A stretch of DNA of 64,000 nt from Bacteroidia bacterium (GTDB lineage: Bacteria > Bacteroidota > Bacteroidia > SXHM01), in assembly GCA_022072225.1 (NCBI GenBank), contig JAJVIC010000002.1, positions 1-64,000 of the forward strand. The letters are read 5' to 3'. Below, in pieces: positions 1 through 7,758 of this stretch; positions within the stretch are counted from its first letter, which is position 1; each line of letters starts with the position of its first letter. Below the pieces are notes generated by a model. The model saw nothing but the letters and a program-made list of their open reading frames with translations, did not search any database and had not been told where the DNA came from. A program made the translations under genes and the position numbers.

Positions 1-2
1 CT

Positions 3-53
3 CAGGCGCTGTCTGACTTACCTAAAACCGAAAAAAATTCTCCCACTGTATAG
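3..53 (+). CDS. Possible 3' end of a gene cut by the window edge
   Basis: Reading from base 3 gives an open frame ending in a TAG at 51-53, with a tail reading QALSDLPKTEKNSPTV. A strong hairpin terminator follows 8 bases later, which is what supports a real gene end. The piece is too short to assign a family, and another frame is also open for 20 codons, so this is only a candidate. Confidence 0.25.
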   Translation, partial: QALSDLPKTEKNSPTV

Positions 54-61
54 CCTTTCAT

Positions 62-101
62 AAAAAATAAGGACGCGAATTTTTTCGCGTCCTTATTTTT
101 T
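62..101. terminator. Perfect 18-bp hairpin terminator
   Basis: Arms 62-79 and 84-101 are perfect complements around a four-base T loop; one arm starts with an A run and the other ends with a T run, so it can act in both directions. It would end the partial gene from the left and, from the right, any transcript running past the nuclease gene. Confidence 0.8.
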
Positions 102-126
102 AGAGGGTTGTGCAACGGCTACCCTT

Positions 127-176
127 GTTACCGGCTGCCCTGCTGTCCGTCCGAAGACGGTCAGCTTGAAGTTTGC
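127..176. repeat. Left flank repeat of the nuclease gene
   Basis: Contains GTTACCGGC followed by CTGTCCGT and AAGTTTGCAC elements. The same three elements occur on the other side of the gene at 1684-1731, where GTTACCGGC is inverted and the CTGTCCGT/AAGTTTGCAC block is in direct orientation. This suggests the gene sits in a mobile cassette. Confidence 0.45.
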
Positions 177-203
177 ACACAGGTTCTAAGAAATTTGTCA
201 TAG

Positions 204-1655
204 CTACATTATTAAGTCGTCAAGTTTTTTTGTCAAGAAGTCGTCAATAGCACTTTCATTTTTTTGCTCCTTAAAAGTCAATAAGGTTACAATGTCATTG
301 TCGTCCAAAACAATGATGTAACCTTTGTCATCGTGCATTACATCTTTGCATCGCTGTATCATTGTCGCTTTGTCTTGAACGGCACGGCAAAGAAGAATAC
401 CAAACATGCCTCGTCTTGCATTAAAGCGACCTTGTAATTGGTCAATCTCTGGATTGCCGATTTCCTTTCCGTAATTTTTACACTCAACAAAAATCTTCGG
501 ACACTTGATGTGATGAAGTTGATTAAGTCGTTTGAAGAAACCTTGACTATCTACATTGTTGAACACAATGTCAATCCGTTTCCTTCCGCCATTGATTTTT
601 ACTTCACTGTCGGGGCTTGAAACTCTAACGCCAAAAATTTGAATGAGATTGTCAAACGAAAGTTTGTGAAAATTGGTCGCATCGTCATTTCCTGTTTTGA
701 TGCTTGTCAAAATATCTGCTCTGTCTTTAGCAGATAAAACTTTCCTATTTGGTTGTAGTGTTGGTGTCTGTTCTTTGCCCGCTGTCCGTCTTAACTCTGA
801 TTTGAATTTTTCCAAAACTGCTGGATGCTGTTTTGAAAACTCATATAGATAGTCAGCAGACATTGGAAATTTTTTCTTGAGGTCTGCAATCCTAACGACA
901 ACACGACCATTTTTTAGAATTTGTGCAAGAGGGTCTCCTGCATGTTCATGTTCCGCTTTCAGAAATTCCAAAACGAAGTTGCGATAGTATTTGTCCTTCC
1001 TTAATTGTGGGTCACGTCTAATGCTACTAATTGGAAGTAAAATTTTAGGCATGTCGTTGATTACTGGAAGGTCAGAAAAGAAACTGGTAAAAGTTAAAGT
1101 CGTGTAGTCAAAAACGTTATTGACAGCAACTCTCTGAACAGGAACTTTATACTTCTTACATATTTGCTGTGTGTATTCAATCAATGGCTTTTTTAGAATG
1201 TTTGCCGTGATGTCTGAAATTTTATCTCTGTCAATTCCAGGTATCATCAATGCACAATCTGCAATGTCTTTTATGTCGCCTGACTTTGCTGCTTGACTTG
1301 TCTCAAATGCTCTTAAAATATCTTTGGCTTGAATAGCACCAATTCCTCGTCCGCTTGGTTTGCTTGTTGAATAACCCAAAGCAACTTCATCAACTTCGTG
1401 AAGTGCGTTCAAAAGTGTTTTGATTGCCTTTTTGTCGCCAACCTTAATGCTGTCCACAAGGTATTGGAAGAAACCAGTAATGTATAACTCACAACTCTGA
1501 GACCATTTAGAACGCATTGCAGAAATGCCATAAGGGTCAAGAAAAAGCTGAATGTCTTGGTTGGCGTAAATGTCTAAGAACTCTAAATCCTCTGACTTTA
1601 CTCCAAGTCGGAAGTGTTCGCTAAATCTTGGTGGTTCTGCTAATACTTTTTTCAT
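204..1655 (-). CDS. PD-(D/E)XK-type nuclease domain protein, probable restriction or defence function
   Basis: A 483-residue protein with no signal peptide or membrane segment, so cytoplasmic. The C-terminal third carries a PD-(D/E)XK-like core: RIDIVF (Asp near residue 362), then VECK (Glu about 391, Lys about 393), followed by a helix with a conserved-looking NPEIDQLQGRF stretch and GMFGILLC, as in Mrr-like restriction endonucleases. The N-terminal 340 residues match nothing I recognise; they include an FLDPYGI motif near residue 38. No methyltransferase or helicase partner is adjacent. The gene is bracketed by repeats at 127-176 and 1684-1731 and stands apart from the neighbouring conserved genes, which fits an acquired defence gene. 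The nuclease fold is inferred from motif order only. Confidence 0.6.
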   Translation of the reverse strand: MKKVLAEPPRFSEHFRLGVKSEDLEFLDIYANQDIQLFLDPYGISAMRSKWSQSCELYITGFFQYLVDSIKVGDKKAIKTLLNALHEVDEVALGYSTSKPSGRGIGAIQAKDILRAFETSQAAKSGDIKDIADCALMIPGIDRDKISDITANILKKPLIEYTQQICKKYKVPVQRVAVNNVFDYTTLTFTSFFSDLPVINDMPKILLPISSIRRDPQLRKDKYYRNFVLEFLKAEHEHAGDPLAQILKNGRVVVRIADLKKKFPMSADYLYEFSKQHPAVLEKFKSELRRTAGKEQTPTLQPNRKVLSAKDRADILTSIKTGNDDATNFHKLSFDNLIQIFGVRVSSPDSEVKINGGRKRIDIVFNNVDSQGFFKRLNQLHHIKCPKIFVECKNYGKEIGNPEIDQLQGRFNARRGMFGILLCRAVQDKATMIQRCKDVMHDDKGYIIVLDDNDIVTLLTFKEQKNESAIDDFLTKKLDDLIM

Positions 1656-1683
1656 TTTCTGTTTTGTCTGTTCGTTAAAAGCC

Positions 1684-1731
1684 CTGTCCGTTCAAGTTTG
1701 CACTGCCGTCATAGGGTTGCCGGTAACTTAT
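1684..1731. repeat. Right flank repeat of the nuclease gene
   Basis: Carries CTGTCCGT and AAGTTTGCAC, then GCCGGTAAC, the inverted partner of GTTACCGGC at about 127. It begins about 30 bases upstream of the nuclease start codon. Confidence 0.45.
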
Positions 1732-1737
1732 ATATAG

Positions 1738-1794
1738 GCCTGATAAAATCATCCTTATCCGCCCAAAATGGAGGGATAAGCCTGATAAAATCAT
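1738..1794. repeat. Two direct copies of a 15-base element 42 bp apart
   Basis: GCCTGATAAAATCAT begins at 1738 and again at 1780. The spacing equals the period of the tandem array at 2101-2352, on the other side of the small gene 1834-2082. The space between the copies holds a 7-bp inverted pair, CTTATCC and GGATAAG. Confidence 0.6.
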
Positions 1795-1833
1795 ACTTAC
1801 CACCCCCAAATATAATTCAATTTAACAACCTGC

Positions 1834-2082
1834 CTACTTCACCCTTATCACCACCCACCCGGTTCTGTCAATTGTCTGTTTCGTTTCAAACTTGCAATTA
1901 TGCTTTTTACCAAAACGGCTTACCAATTGGTAGGGTGGTGTTTTGCTTATCCAATCTTTGCCCTTTTCAATGGTAATGCCTTCGCCCACCTGTAAAGTCT
2001 TTAATGCCACATGCACCCAGGTATGCCTTCCCCTCCCCAATACTATCAGGTTAGCGATTTCTTCTTTGCTGTGTTTTTTCAT
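1834..2082 (-). CDS. Small orphan protein beside a 42-bp tandem array
   Basis: An 82-residue protein of unknown function starting MKKHSKEEIAN; an upstream in-frame Met at 2115 lies inside the tandem array and is less likely. The protein is basic and probably cytosolic. It ends in a beta-rich segment containing RTGWVVIRVK, which could be a small nucleic-acid-binding fold, but no family is recognised. Its start codon is 19 bases from the edge of the 42-bp array at 2101-2352, and a 42-bp-spaced direct repeat lies beyond its stop. Composition and context look accessory. Confidence 0.55.
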   Translation of the reverse strand: MKKHSKEEIANLIVLGRGRHTWVHVALKTLQVGEGITIEKGKDWISKTPPYQLVSRFGKKHNCKFETKQTIDRTGWVVIRVK

Positions 2083-2100
2083 TTTATTGGTTTTTGTTAG

Positions 2101-2352
2101 TCCTGTTTCTATCACTCAGCCAGCCAATTCATATACAAGCTATCCTGTTTCTATCACTCAGTCAGCTAATTCATATACAAACTATCCTGTTTCTATCATT
2201 CAGTCAGCTAATTCATATACAAGCTATCCTGTTTCTATCAGTTAACTATCCAATTCATATACAAACTATCCTATTTCTATCACTCAGCTATCCAATTCAT
2301 ATACAAGCTATCCTGTTTCTATCAGCCAACTATCCAATTTCTATCATTTTGC
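2101..2352. repeat. 42-bp tandem array A, six units
   Basis: Units begin at 2101, 2143, 2185, 2227, 2269 and 2311 with TCCTGTTTCTATCA; the last is degenerate. Each 42-bp unit reads as two related half-units, CTATCCTGTTTCTATCA and CTATCCAATTCATATAC, so the basic period is about 21 bp. Units differ at a few positions and there are no spacers. Open frames through it simply reflect 42 being divisible by three. Confidence 0.9.
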
Positions 2353-2396
2353 ATCCAATTCATATCACTTGCATATACATTTTAAGCATCAGACAC

Positions 2397-2435
2397 AAAA
2401 AAAGTCTCCCGCAGTAGTGCGGGAGACTTTTTTTT
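2397..2435 (-). terminator. Intrinsic terminator after the 167-residue gene
   Basis: AGTCTCCCGCA pairs with TGCGGGAGACT around a GTAG loop, with A and T runs on either side. It lies 12 bases beyond the stop codon at 2447 on the minus strand. Confidence 0.9.
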
Positions 2436-2446
2436 AATGCACTGAA

Positions 2447-2950
2447 TTATGGAGGTGTTACCGGTGGAATTCCAGGTCCCGGGTTAGAAGTAACCGTGTG
2501 CATGTCTTTCAGCCTGTCCCAAACCACATCAGCGCCCGGCACGTTGCGGTCTTTATAACGCTCAGCATTTCCGCGCATATCCTGAGTAAATTTCAGGCAA
2601 ATAGTTTCTGCATTAATCATGGCATCTTCCACCAGATCAATGTACGCATAAGCGCGGGCAAGCAGCTCTTTGCTGGTTTGGCGGAATTGCCACAGATTTT
2701 GCGCACGCGCCAACGTAATTTCAGGTCCCAGCAGGTTGGGATATTGGTTCCCGAGGTTTACAATCGCGTCAATTACATACGATTCGCGTTGCTCGTCAAC
2801 CGATGGTGTGTCGCCCCGTTCCTCATCACTCAGATTAAGCGGTGAGCCTATTACGTTTTCGGTTTCGGTTTTTGCACTGATAAGTGCGCTTTCAATTATA
2901 GCCTTCTGTGCGGCTGAATAATTGACATCTAAATTTTCGTTTACTGGCAT
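2447..2950 (-). CDS. Uncharacterised helical protein, 167 aa
   Basis: Not a recognised family. The protein lacks a signal peptide, is rich in Ala, Asn and Glu, and is predicted by eye to be mostly helical up to about residue 145, with a short proline/glycine tail (PGPGIPPVTPP). In size and flavour it resembles the cytosolic helical proteins at 21909-22628 and 50317-51255, but I cannot align it convincingly. It ends in its own terminator and is divergent from the AlkB-like gene, with which it shares a 302-bp intergenic region. Confidence 0.7.
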   Translation of the reverse strand: MPVNENLDVNYSAAQKAIIESALISAKTETENVIGSPLNLSDEERGDTPSVDEQRESYVIDAIVNLGNQYPNLLGPEITLARAQNLWQFRQTSKELLARAYAYIDLVEDAMINAETICLKFTQDMRGNAERYKDRNVPGADVVWDRLKDMHTVTSNPGPGIPPVTPP

Positions 2951-3169
2951 GTTCTTAAAAATTTAATGGTTAATTGTGAAATTATTTGCCCCAAAGTTAT
3001 AGTCATAAATTCCGAATTTATTTGTGTTTTTATAAACCTTAAATCAACCGTTACCTGTTCATAACAAAGCTGTTACGCTGTTTTTTAGCTGTTGTGGATT
3101 TTCGAAAAACCTGCACAGTGTTACAAATGTTTTCAACCGCCTGTTCATAAAATTTGTGTTAATAACTGT
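2951..3169. other. Divergent intergenic region with weak direct repeats
   Basis: AT-rich stretch between the 167-residue gene and the AlkB-like gene. CCTGTTCATAA occurs at 3054 and 3140, 86 bp apart, each preceded by TCAACCG. No gene or clear promoter is visible on this part. Confidence 0.5.
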
Positions 3170-3197
3170 GTAAACTATTTATTTAAAAATAGTTTAC
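3170..3197. promoter_or_regulatory. Perfect 11-bp dyad, probable operator of the AlkB-like gene
   Basis: GTAAACTATTT (3170-3180) and AAATAGTTTAC (3187-3197) are perfect inverted copies around six bases. The dyad lies about 17 bases before the -7 box at 3214, where the -33 region should be, and that region lacks a good TTTG. This is a typical position for a repressor or activator site. The cognate regulator is not identifiable here. Confidence 0.65.
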
Positions 3198-3213
3198 TTT
3201 TGAAATTAATTTC

Positions 3214-3221
3214 TATATTTG
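3214..3221 (+). promoter_or_regulatory. -7 box TATATTTG of the AlkB-like gene
   Basis: Exact match to the Bacteroidota TAnnTTTG consensus, 31 bases before the ATG at 3253. Confidence 0.6.
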
Positions 3222-3252
3222 TGAGCAAATAAAAACCCTAAAACAAAGCAAC

Positions 3253-4323
3253 ATGAAAACACGCCAGCTGAAATACCTCACCGTTTTTACCGCACCTGTT
3301 GTAAGTCTTCTCGCATTTTACGGCCACGGCTGGCAAACCTGGTCGCTGGTTATTTATGCCTTTATTATGATTCCGCTGGGCGATGCCTTTGGCAAGCAAA
3401 GCACCGCCAACATGAGCGAAGCCGAAGAAGAAATGGCGCTCAATGATAAGTATTACGACTGGTTGTTATATTCACTCGTTCCGCTGCAATACATTTTTCT
3501 GTTTATCTTTTTTCAGCAGGTAAAAGAGCCTGGCCTCAGCAGTTTTGAAATTGCCGGAAGGGTAATAACCATGGGCATTGGCTGCGGAGTAATAGGCATT
3601 AATCTGGCGCACGAACTGGGCCACCGCATCAACAGTTACGAGCGTTTTATGTCAAAAGCCCTGCTGCTTACAACACTGTACATGCATTTTTACATTGAAC
3701 ACAACCGCGGCCACCATAAAAATGTGTCCACCGAAAAAGATCCCGCTTCGGCCGACAGGGGAGAGGTGGTGTACTTTTTCTGGTTCAAGTCCATTATCTT
3801 CAGCTATATCTCGGCCTGGAAACTGGAAGCCGAAAAACTGAAAAAAAACGGACACGCTTTTTTCTCTATCCACAATGAAATGATTCGTTTTCAGTTGATA
3901 CAACTGGCATTTATAACACTTATCTATTTTGTTTTCGGTCTTATGCCCTTGCTATATTTCTTTGTGGCCTCGCTCATCGGCATCTTGTTACTCGAAACCA
4001 TCAACTATGTAGAACACTATGGTTTGCGCAGAAAAAAAACAGGCGAAAACAGTTATGAAAAAGTATTGCCTGTTCACTCCTGGAACTCCAATCACCCCAT
4101 AGGCCGTATAGTACTTTTTGAACTTACCCGCCACAGTGACCATCACTACAAAGCAAGCCGCAAGTACCAGGTGCTGCGCCACTTTGAAGAAGCCCCGCAA
4201 ATGCCTTTAGGCTATCCCGCCATGGTGTTGATGGCATTGGTTCCGCCCCTGTGGTTCTCGGTTATGCACAAGCAGATTGATGCGTATCGTAAGCAATTGC
4301 CGGAAGGGGCTGCGCTGGCTTAG
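3253..4323 (+). CDS. alkB: Alkane 1-monooxygenase family (membrane di-iron hydroxylase)
   Basis: A 356-residue integral membrane di-iron hydroxylase of the AlkB family, which inserts oxygen at the terminal carbon of alkanes or fatty chains using rubredoxin-type electron donors. All histidine motifs are present: HELGH (120-124), EHNRGHH (149-155), NYVEHYG (about 251) and RHSDHH (293-298). Hydrophobic segments occur near residues 8-40, 70-90, 103-118 and 215-245. No rubredoxin or reductase gene is adjacent. Expression is probably controlled by the dyad at 3170-3197. Related membrane fatty-acid desaturases or hydroxylases share the His boxes, so the exact substrate is uncertain. Confidence 0.85.
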   Translation: MKTRQLKYLTVFTAPVVSLLAFYGHGWQTWSLVIYAFIMIPLGDAFGKQSTANMSEAEEEMALNDKYYDWLLYSLVPLQYIFLFIFFQQVKEPGLSSFEIAGRVITMGIGCGVIGINLAHELGHRINSYERFMSKALLLTTLYMHFYIEHNRGHHKNVSTEKDPASADRGEVVYFFWFKSIIFSYISAWKLEAEKLKKNGHAFFSIHNEMIRFQLIQLAFITLIYFVFGLMPLLYFFVASLIGILLLETINYVEHYGLRRKKTGENSYEKVLPVHSWNSNHPIGRIVLFELTRHSDHHYKASRKYQVLRHFEEAPQMPLGYPAMVLMALVPPLWFSVMHKQIDAYRKQLPEGAALA

Positions 4324-4378
4324 TTAGTCCGTGGTCAGTAGTCCGTAGACCATGGACTACTGACTACGGTCTATGGAC
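4324..4378. repeat. Dispersed AGTCCGTAG-type hairpin repeat
   Basis: Built from repeated AGTCCGT and its complement; GTCAGTAGTCC pairs with GGACTACTGAC to give an 11-bp stem. It fills the gap between convergent genes and may serve as their terminator. A relative lies at 14617-14680. Confidence 0.7.
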
Positions 4379-6307
4379 TCAATTATTGCCAATAACCGTA
4401 AACTCTGTTCTCCTGTTCTGTGCGCGGCCTTCTTCAGTATCGTTGGTAGCGATAGGCGTTGTTTCGCCAAAGCCTTTGTAGCTCAGTCTTTCAGCAACAA
4501 TACCGTTAGTGGTCAGGTATTCGTAAACCGATTTGGCGCGGTTCTCCGAAAGCAGTTGATTGCTTTTATCATCACCCACATTATCGGTATGTCCGCCAAT
4601 TTCAATTTTCAGGTTTTTGTTTTTCTGCATCAGTCCAAGCAGTTTCTGCAGTTCGGCAGTTGATTCTTCTTTTAACTGAAACGAGTTGGTCTCAAAGAAA
4701 ATATTTTTCAAAATCACTTTCTCTCCTGTCTTCACCGGTTGCAGGCCTACATTCAGTTGATAAGGCTTTGTTATATCCTTGATATCTTTCAGCGAAAAAT
4801 TTTCGGAATAAAACAGGTAACCTTCTTTTGAAACATTAAGGGCGTAGTTTTTATTTACAGGAAGGCTCACCAGAAACTCTCCCTTTTCGCTGTTTGAACT
4901 TGATTCCACAACCACTACGTTGGTTTCTAAATCAATCAGTTCAAATTTGGCAACAAGTGGTTTCTTGGTATCGCTGGCAAATACGTTACCTTTTACATAC
5001 GTTACCATGGTTGGGCGCGCTGCTTCATACAACTCAAACGAGTATAAATCAAGACTGCCGAAACCGCCTTTGCGGTCGCTGGCAAAGTAGGCCGTTTTGC
5101 CCGAAGCGCCTACAATAAAGCTGTCGTCATTATTCCAGGTGTTAATCGGGTAGCCAAGGTTTACGGGCTTTTGCCAGTTGCCCAGCGCATCTTTGCGCGA
5201 GTAATAAATGTCTTTTCTGCCCATACCCAAATGCCCGTCCGAAGAAAAATACAGCGTCTGATTATCGGGATGAATAAACGGACTCTCTTCCTGCCCCGGT
5301 GTATTGATAGCATCACCCAGATTAACCGGAACGCCCCACACACCCTGCTCGGTAAGCGTGCTGCTCCATATATCTTTGTCGCCTTTTCCTCCGCTGCGGC
5401 TGCTGGCAAAATAAACGGTTCGTTTATCAGGCGAAAGTGATGGCTGCGATTCCCATTTGCTGCTGTTAATGGGGTTGCGGATGTTCTGCGGCTCGGTCCA
5501 TGCATTCCCCACTTTACGCGAAAAATAAATATCGCAACCTCCTAAACCGTCCTGTCTGTTGCAGCCTGTAAAAAACATCAGTTGTCCGTCAGGCGAAATG
5601 GTTTGCGCGCCTTCGTTATCGGGTGTGTTCAGTGGCGCGCCCAGGTTGCGCGCGGTGGTCCATTCGCCATCGGCCAGGCGGCTTTCATAAAAATCTTCCT
5701 GCCCGTGTCCGCCACCTGCCGGACGGCTGTTGCGGGTAATTACTATTGTTTGCTCGTCAGCAGTAAGAGCGGGAAAATATTCGGCATCGGCAGTGTTTAC
5801 TCCCGCTCCTAAATTCTTCGGGTCAAAAGGAACTGGCTTTTTAATGGCCTCGCTGCCGAATTCGGCTGTAAGTATTGCCCGCTTTGCTTTTTCGCGTGTT
5901 TCGGGTTTGGTGTTTTTCAGCTGAAGAAAATTTTCAAGGCTGGTTTTTGCATCATCATATTTTCCAATCTGAAGTTGAATGTTTCCAAGTATGTAATACG
6001 CATTCGGAAAAAAATCAGGATTAATTGAAACCACTTTGCGGTATTGGGCAACAGCCTGTTCGTATTCGTCCAGCTCCACATAAATATCGGCAAGCATAAT
6101 GCGGGCTTCCAGAAATTTATCGTCAACGTCAAGTGCTTTTAATAAGGTGTTTTTTGCCTGTTCGTCAGCACGTCCGTTGTAGTAATCCAATGCCGTTTCG
6201 TAAAGGTTGATGGCGCGTTTTGAATCGGTGCTGTATTTTCCGGGTTGCGCCAAACAAGTCAAAAGAACTAAGTTAAAAGTCAGAAGTAAGAAAATGTTTT
6301 TTGTCAT
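4379..6307 (-). CDS. PorE-like TPR / beta-propeller / OmpA envelope protein
   Basis: About 642 residues starting MTKNIFLLL; a Met seven residues upstream is possible but the shorter form starts at the signal peptide. Order of domains: signal peptide; TPR repeats (about 25-150); PD40/WD40-like propeller blades with SPDG/DNQT-LYFSSD motifs (about 165-440); a carboxypeptidase-regulatory-like fold (about 445-525); and an OmpA C-terminal peptidoglycan-binding domain (IEIGGHTDNVG ... NRRTEF). This is the architecture of PorE, a T9SS-associated periplasmic protein that may tie the machine to peptidoglycan, though Bacteroidota carry several paralogues. It follows queE closely on the same strand. The cleavage region LLTCLAQ is not a standard lipobox. 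Confidence 0.85.
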   Translation of the reverse strand: MTKNIFLLLTFNLVLLTCLAQPGKYSTDSKRAINLYETALDYYNGRADEQAKNTLLKALDVDDKFLEARIMLADIYVELDEYEQAVAQYRKVVSINPDFFPNAYYILGNIQLQIGKYDDAKTSLENFLQLKNTKPETREKAKRAILTAEFGSEAIKKPVPFDPKNLGAGVNTADAEYFPALTADEQTIVITRNSRPAGGGHGQEDFYESRLADGEWTTARNLGAPLNTPDNEGAQTISPDGQLMFFTGCNRQDGLGGCDIYFSRKVGNAWTEPQNIRNPINSSKWESQPSLSPDKRTVYFASSRSGGKGDKDIWSSTLTEQGVWGVPVNLGDAINTPGQEESPFIHPDNQTLYFSSDGHLGMGRKDIYYSRKDALGNWQKPVNLGYPINTWNNDDSFIVGASGKTAYFASDRKGGFGSLDLYSFELYEAARPTMVTYVKGNVFASDTKKPLVAKFELIDLETNVVVVESSSNSEKGEFLVSLPVNKNYALNVSKEGYLFYSENFSLKDIKDITKPYQLNVGLQPVKTGEKVILKNIFFETNSFQLKEESTAELQKLLGLMQKNKNLKIEIGGHTDNVGDDKSNQLLSENRAKSVYEYLTTNGIVAERLSYKGFGETTPIATNDTEEGRAQNRRTEFTVIGNN

Positions 6308-6332
6308 TTGTCTGTTGTTAATTGTCAATTGA

Positions 6333-7043
6333 CTAAGGTATATTCATGTATTTGTGTGTTTGCAGCGAAACATTCCATTTCGGGTGTTGCATCACATAGT
6401 CGGTAATCAAAGGCATCATTTCTTTGGCTTTGCTCCATTCGGGCTGCAGAAAAAGCATACAGTCTTTGTTTACCTGCGCGGCATTTTTTTCTGCCCATTC
6501 AAAATCATTTTTGTTGTGAATAATCACTTTGAGTTCGTGTGCTTTTGCAAACACTTCGGGCAAAGGTGATGCCGTTTTTTTGGGCGAAAGGCAAATCCAG
6601 TCAAAATCACCGCTCAACTGATAAGCCCCTGAAGTTTCGAGGTAGATTGTTATCTCTCTTTTTCTCAGTTCGGCACAGAGGTAATCAAGGTTGTAGGTAA
6701 GCGGCTCGCCTCCGGTAATTACCACTGCTTTGGAAGGGTTATTAAGGGCGTTGGCAACAATGGTATCGGTATCGGTCAGCGGATGCAGCGAGGCGTCCCA
6801 TGATTCCTTAACATCGCACCAGTGGCATCCCACATCGCAACCACCTACACGTATAAACCAGGCCGGCTTGCCGGAGTGAAAACCTTCGCCCTGAATGGTG
6901 TAAAATTCTTCCATCAACGGAAGTTTTTTACCGTTCTTTAACAATGTATCGTCTGTTATCTGCAAAATGGTGTTTTTGAATGATGTTTCAAAAGTAATTC
7001 TTTTAGCTATGCAGCCGTGTCGTTGGTCGATACTTATGAACAT
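6333..7043 (-). CDS. queE: 7-carboxy-7-deazaguanine synthase
   Basis: Radical SAM enzyme converting 6-carboxytetrahydropterin to 7-carboxy-7-deazaguanine in queuosine and deazapurine biosynthesis. The CxxxCxxC cluster motif is in GGCDVGCHWC, preceded by the family signature FYTIQGEGFHSG and followed by VITGGEP. The only ATG upstream of the conserved core adds about 40 residues (MFISIDQRHG...), longer than usual before KKLPLMEEFYT, so the real start may be a non-ATG codon nearer the core. Other queuosine genes are not in the window. It is divergent from the SiaB-like gene with 47 bp between. Confidence 0.93.
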   Translation of the reverse strand: MFISIDQRHGCIAKRITFETSFKNTILQITDDTLLKNGKKLPLMEEFYTIQGEGFHSGKPAWFIRVGGCDVGCHWCDVKESWDASLHPLTDTDTIVANALNNPSKAVVITGGEPLTYNLDYLCAELRKREITIYLETSGAYQLSGDFDWICLSPKKTASPLPEVFAKAHELKVIIHNKNDFEWAEKNAAQVNKDCMLFLQPEWSKAKEMMPLITDYVMQHPKWNVSLQTHKYMNIP

Positions 7044-7090
7044 AATGCTATGCTTTACGGTATAAAATCACCAATTAATTTAACCAAAGA

Positions 7091-7708
7091 ATGACTGAAG
7101 CCCGACTGTTTGACGACTCTAAGCACCTCGACCTTATTTACCAGCTTTTCGGTTTCGACCGCATAATGACCGAAAAGGAGCTGCTCCTTGTTTTTCGTGA
7201 CGAAATGACCCACGATACCGTACACGATTTATTGAATATTGCAGAAATAAAAATGAATGGGGCAAGCGGTGAGAAAAAACTGATCCGAAGAGTGTTTAAT
7301 ATTTTGGTTGAATGTGTGCAGAATATTGCAAATCATGCTGATGTATCACCGGTAAAAAAGCTGAACCAGGCTGCTATTCTTGTAATAGGCAAGGGTAGTG
7401 ACCATTACTTTGTTATAACCGGCAACCTGATACGCAATGAACGCATTGAAAATCTGAAAGAAATTATTGACCTGATAAATAGTTTAAGCCCGGAAGTTGT
7501 TCGTGAATATTATACGGAAAAAATGAAAACCACACAGTTCTCGGCTAAAGGTGGCGCAGGTTTGGGTTTACTGGATATATCACGCAGAAGCGGCCGGAAA
7601 ATGGAATACGATTTTCGTCCGGTTGACGATACATTTTCCTATTTTTCATTTAAAGTTAATATCGCCTTTCAGTTACCCTTGGTTGAGGTAGAATCCGAAA
7701 AAAAATAA
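7091..7708 (+). CDS. SiaB-family (DUF6272) GHKL-type protein kinase
   Basis: A 205-residue soluble protein with a GHKL ATPase core. The N box is ECVQNIANHAD (about residues 75-85) and a glycine-rich lid GGAGLGLLDISRRSG lies near residues 153-167. SiaB proteins are Ser kinases that phosphorylate a small SiaC/STAS partner to switch aggregation or biofilm pathways in the systems where they were studied. No SiaC gene is next to it; the STAS protein at 13750-14094 is a possible partner only by inference. Confidence 0.8.
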   Translation: MTEARLFDDSKHLDLIYQLFGFDRIMTEKELLLVFRDEMTHDTVHDLLNIAEIKMNGASGEKKLIRRVFNILVECVQNIANHADVSPVKKLNQAAILVIGKGSDHYFVITGNLIRNERIENLKEIIDLINSLSPEVVREYYTEKMKTTQFSAKGGAGLGLLDISRRSGRKMEYDFRPVDDTFSYFSFKVNIAFQLPLVEVESEKK

Positions 7709-7741
7709 AAAAGGCTGACATCGTTCGGATATCAGCCTTTA
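7709..7741. terminator. Bidirectional terminator between convergent genes
   Basis: AAAGGCTGA (7710-7718) pairs with TCAGCCTTT (7732-7740), flanked by A and T runs. It serves the SiaB-like gene and the AP2 gene at 7759. Confidence 0.85.
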
Positions 7742-7758
7742 ATAAAAGTAAATAAGAA

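Noticed and set aside
127-1731. Integron attC sites around the nuclease gene
   Set aside because: The GTTACCG ends do not fit the GTTRRRY core and no integrase is present.
2101-2352. CRISPR array (also considered for 22713-22901, 49981-50227 and 56857-57150)
   Set aside because: Units are contiguous with no unique spacers, units are not near-identical as CRISPR repeats are, and no cas gene is present.
1943-2417. Plus-strand repetitive proteins over array A (PVSITQSANSYTNY and LFLSLSQPIHIQAI types)
   Set aside because: They are frames kept open by the 42-bp period, antisense to the small gene, with no promoter.
3054-3150. Fifth phased array upstream of the 167-residue gene
   Set aside because: Only two copies of CCTGTTCATAA, 86 bp apart (twice 43); suggestive but no intermediate unit is visible.
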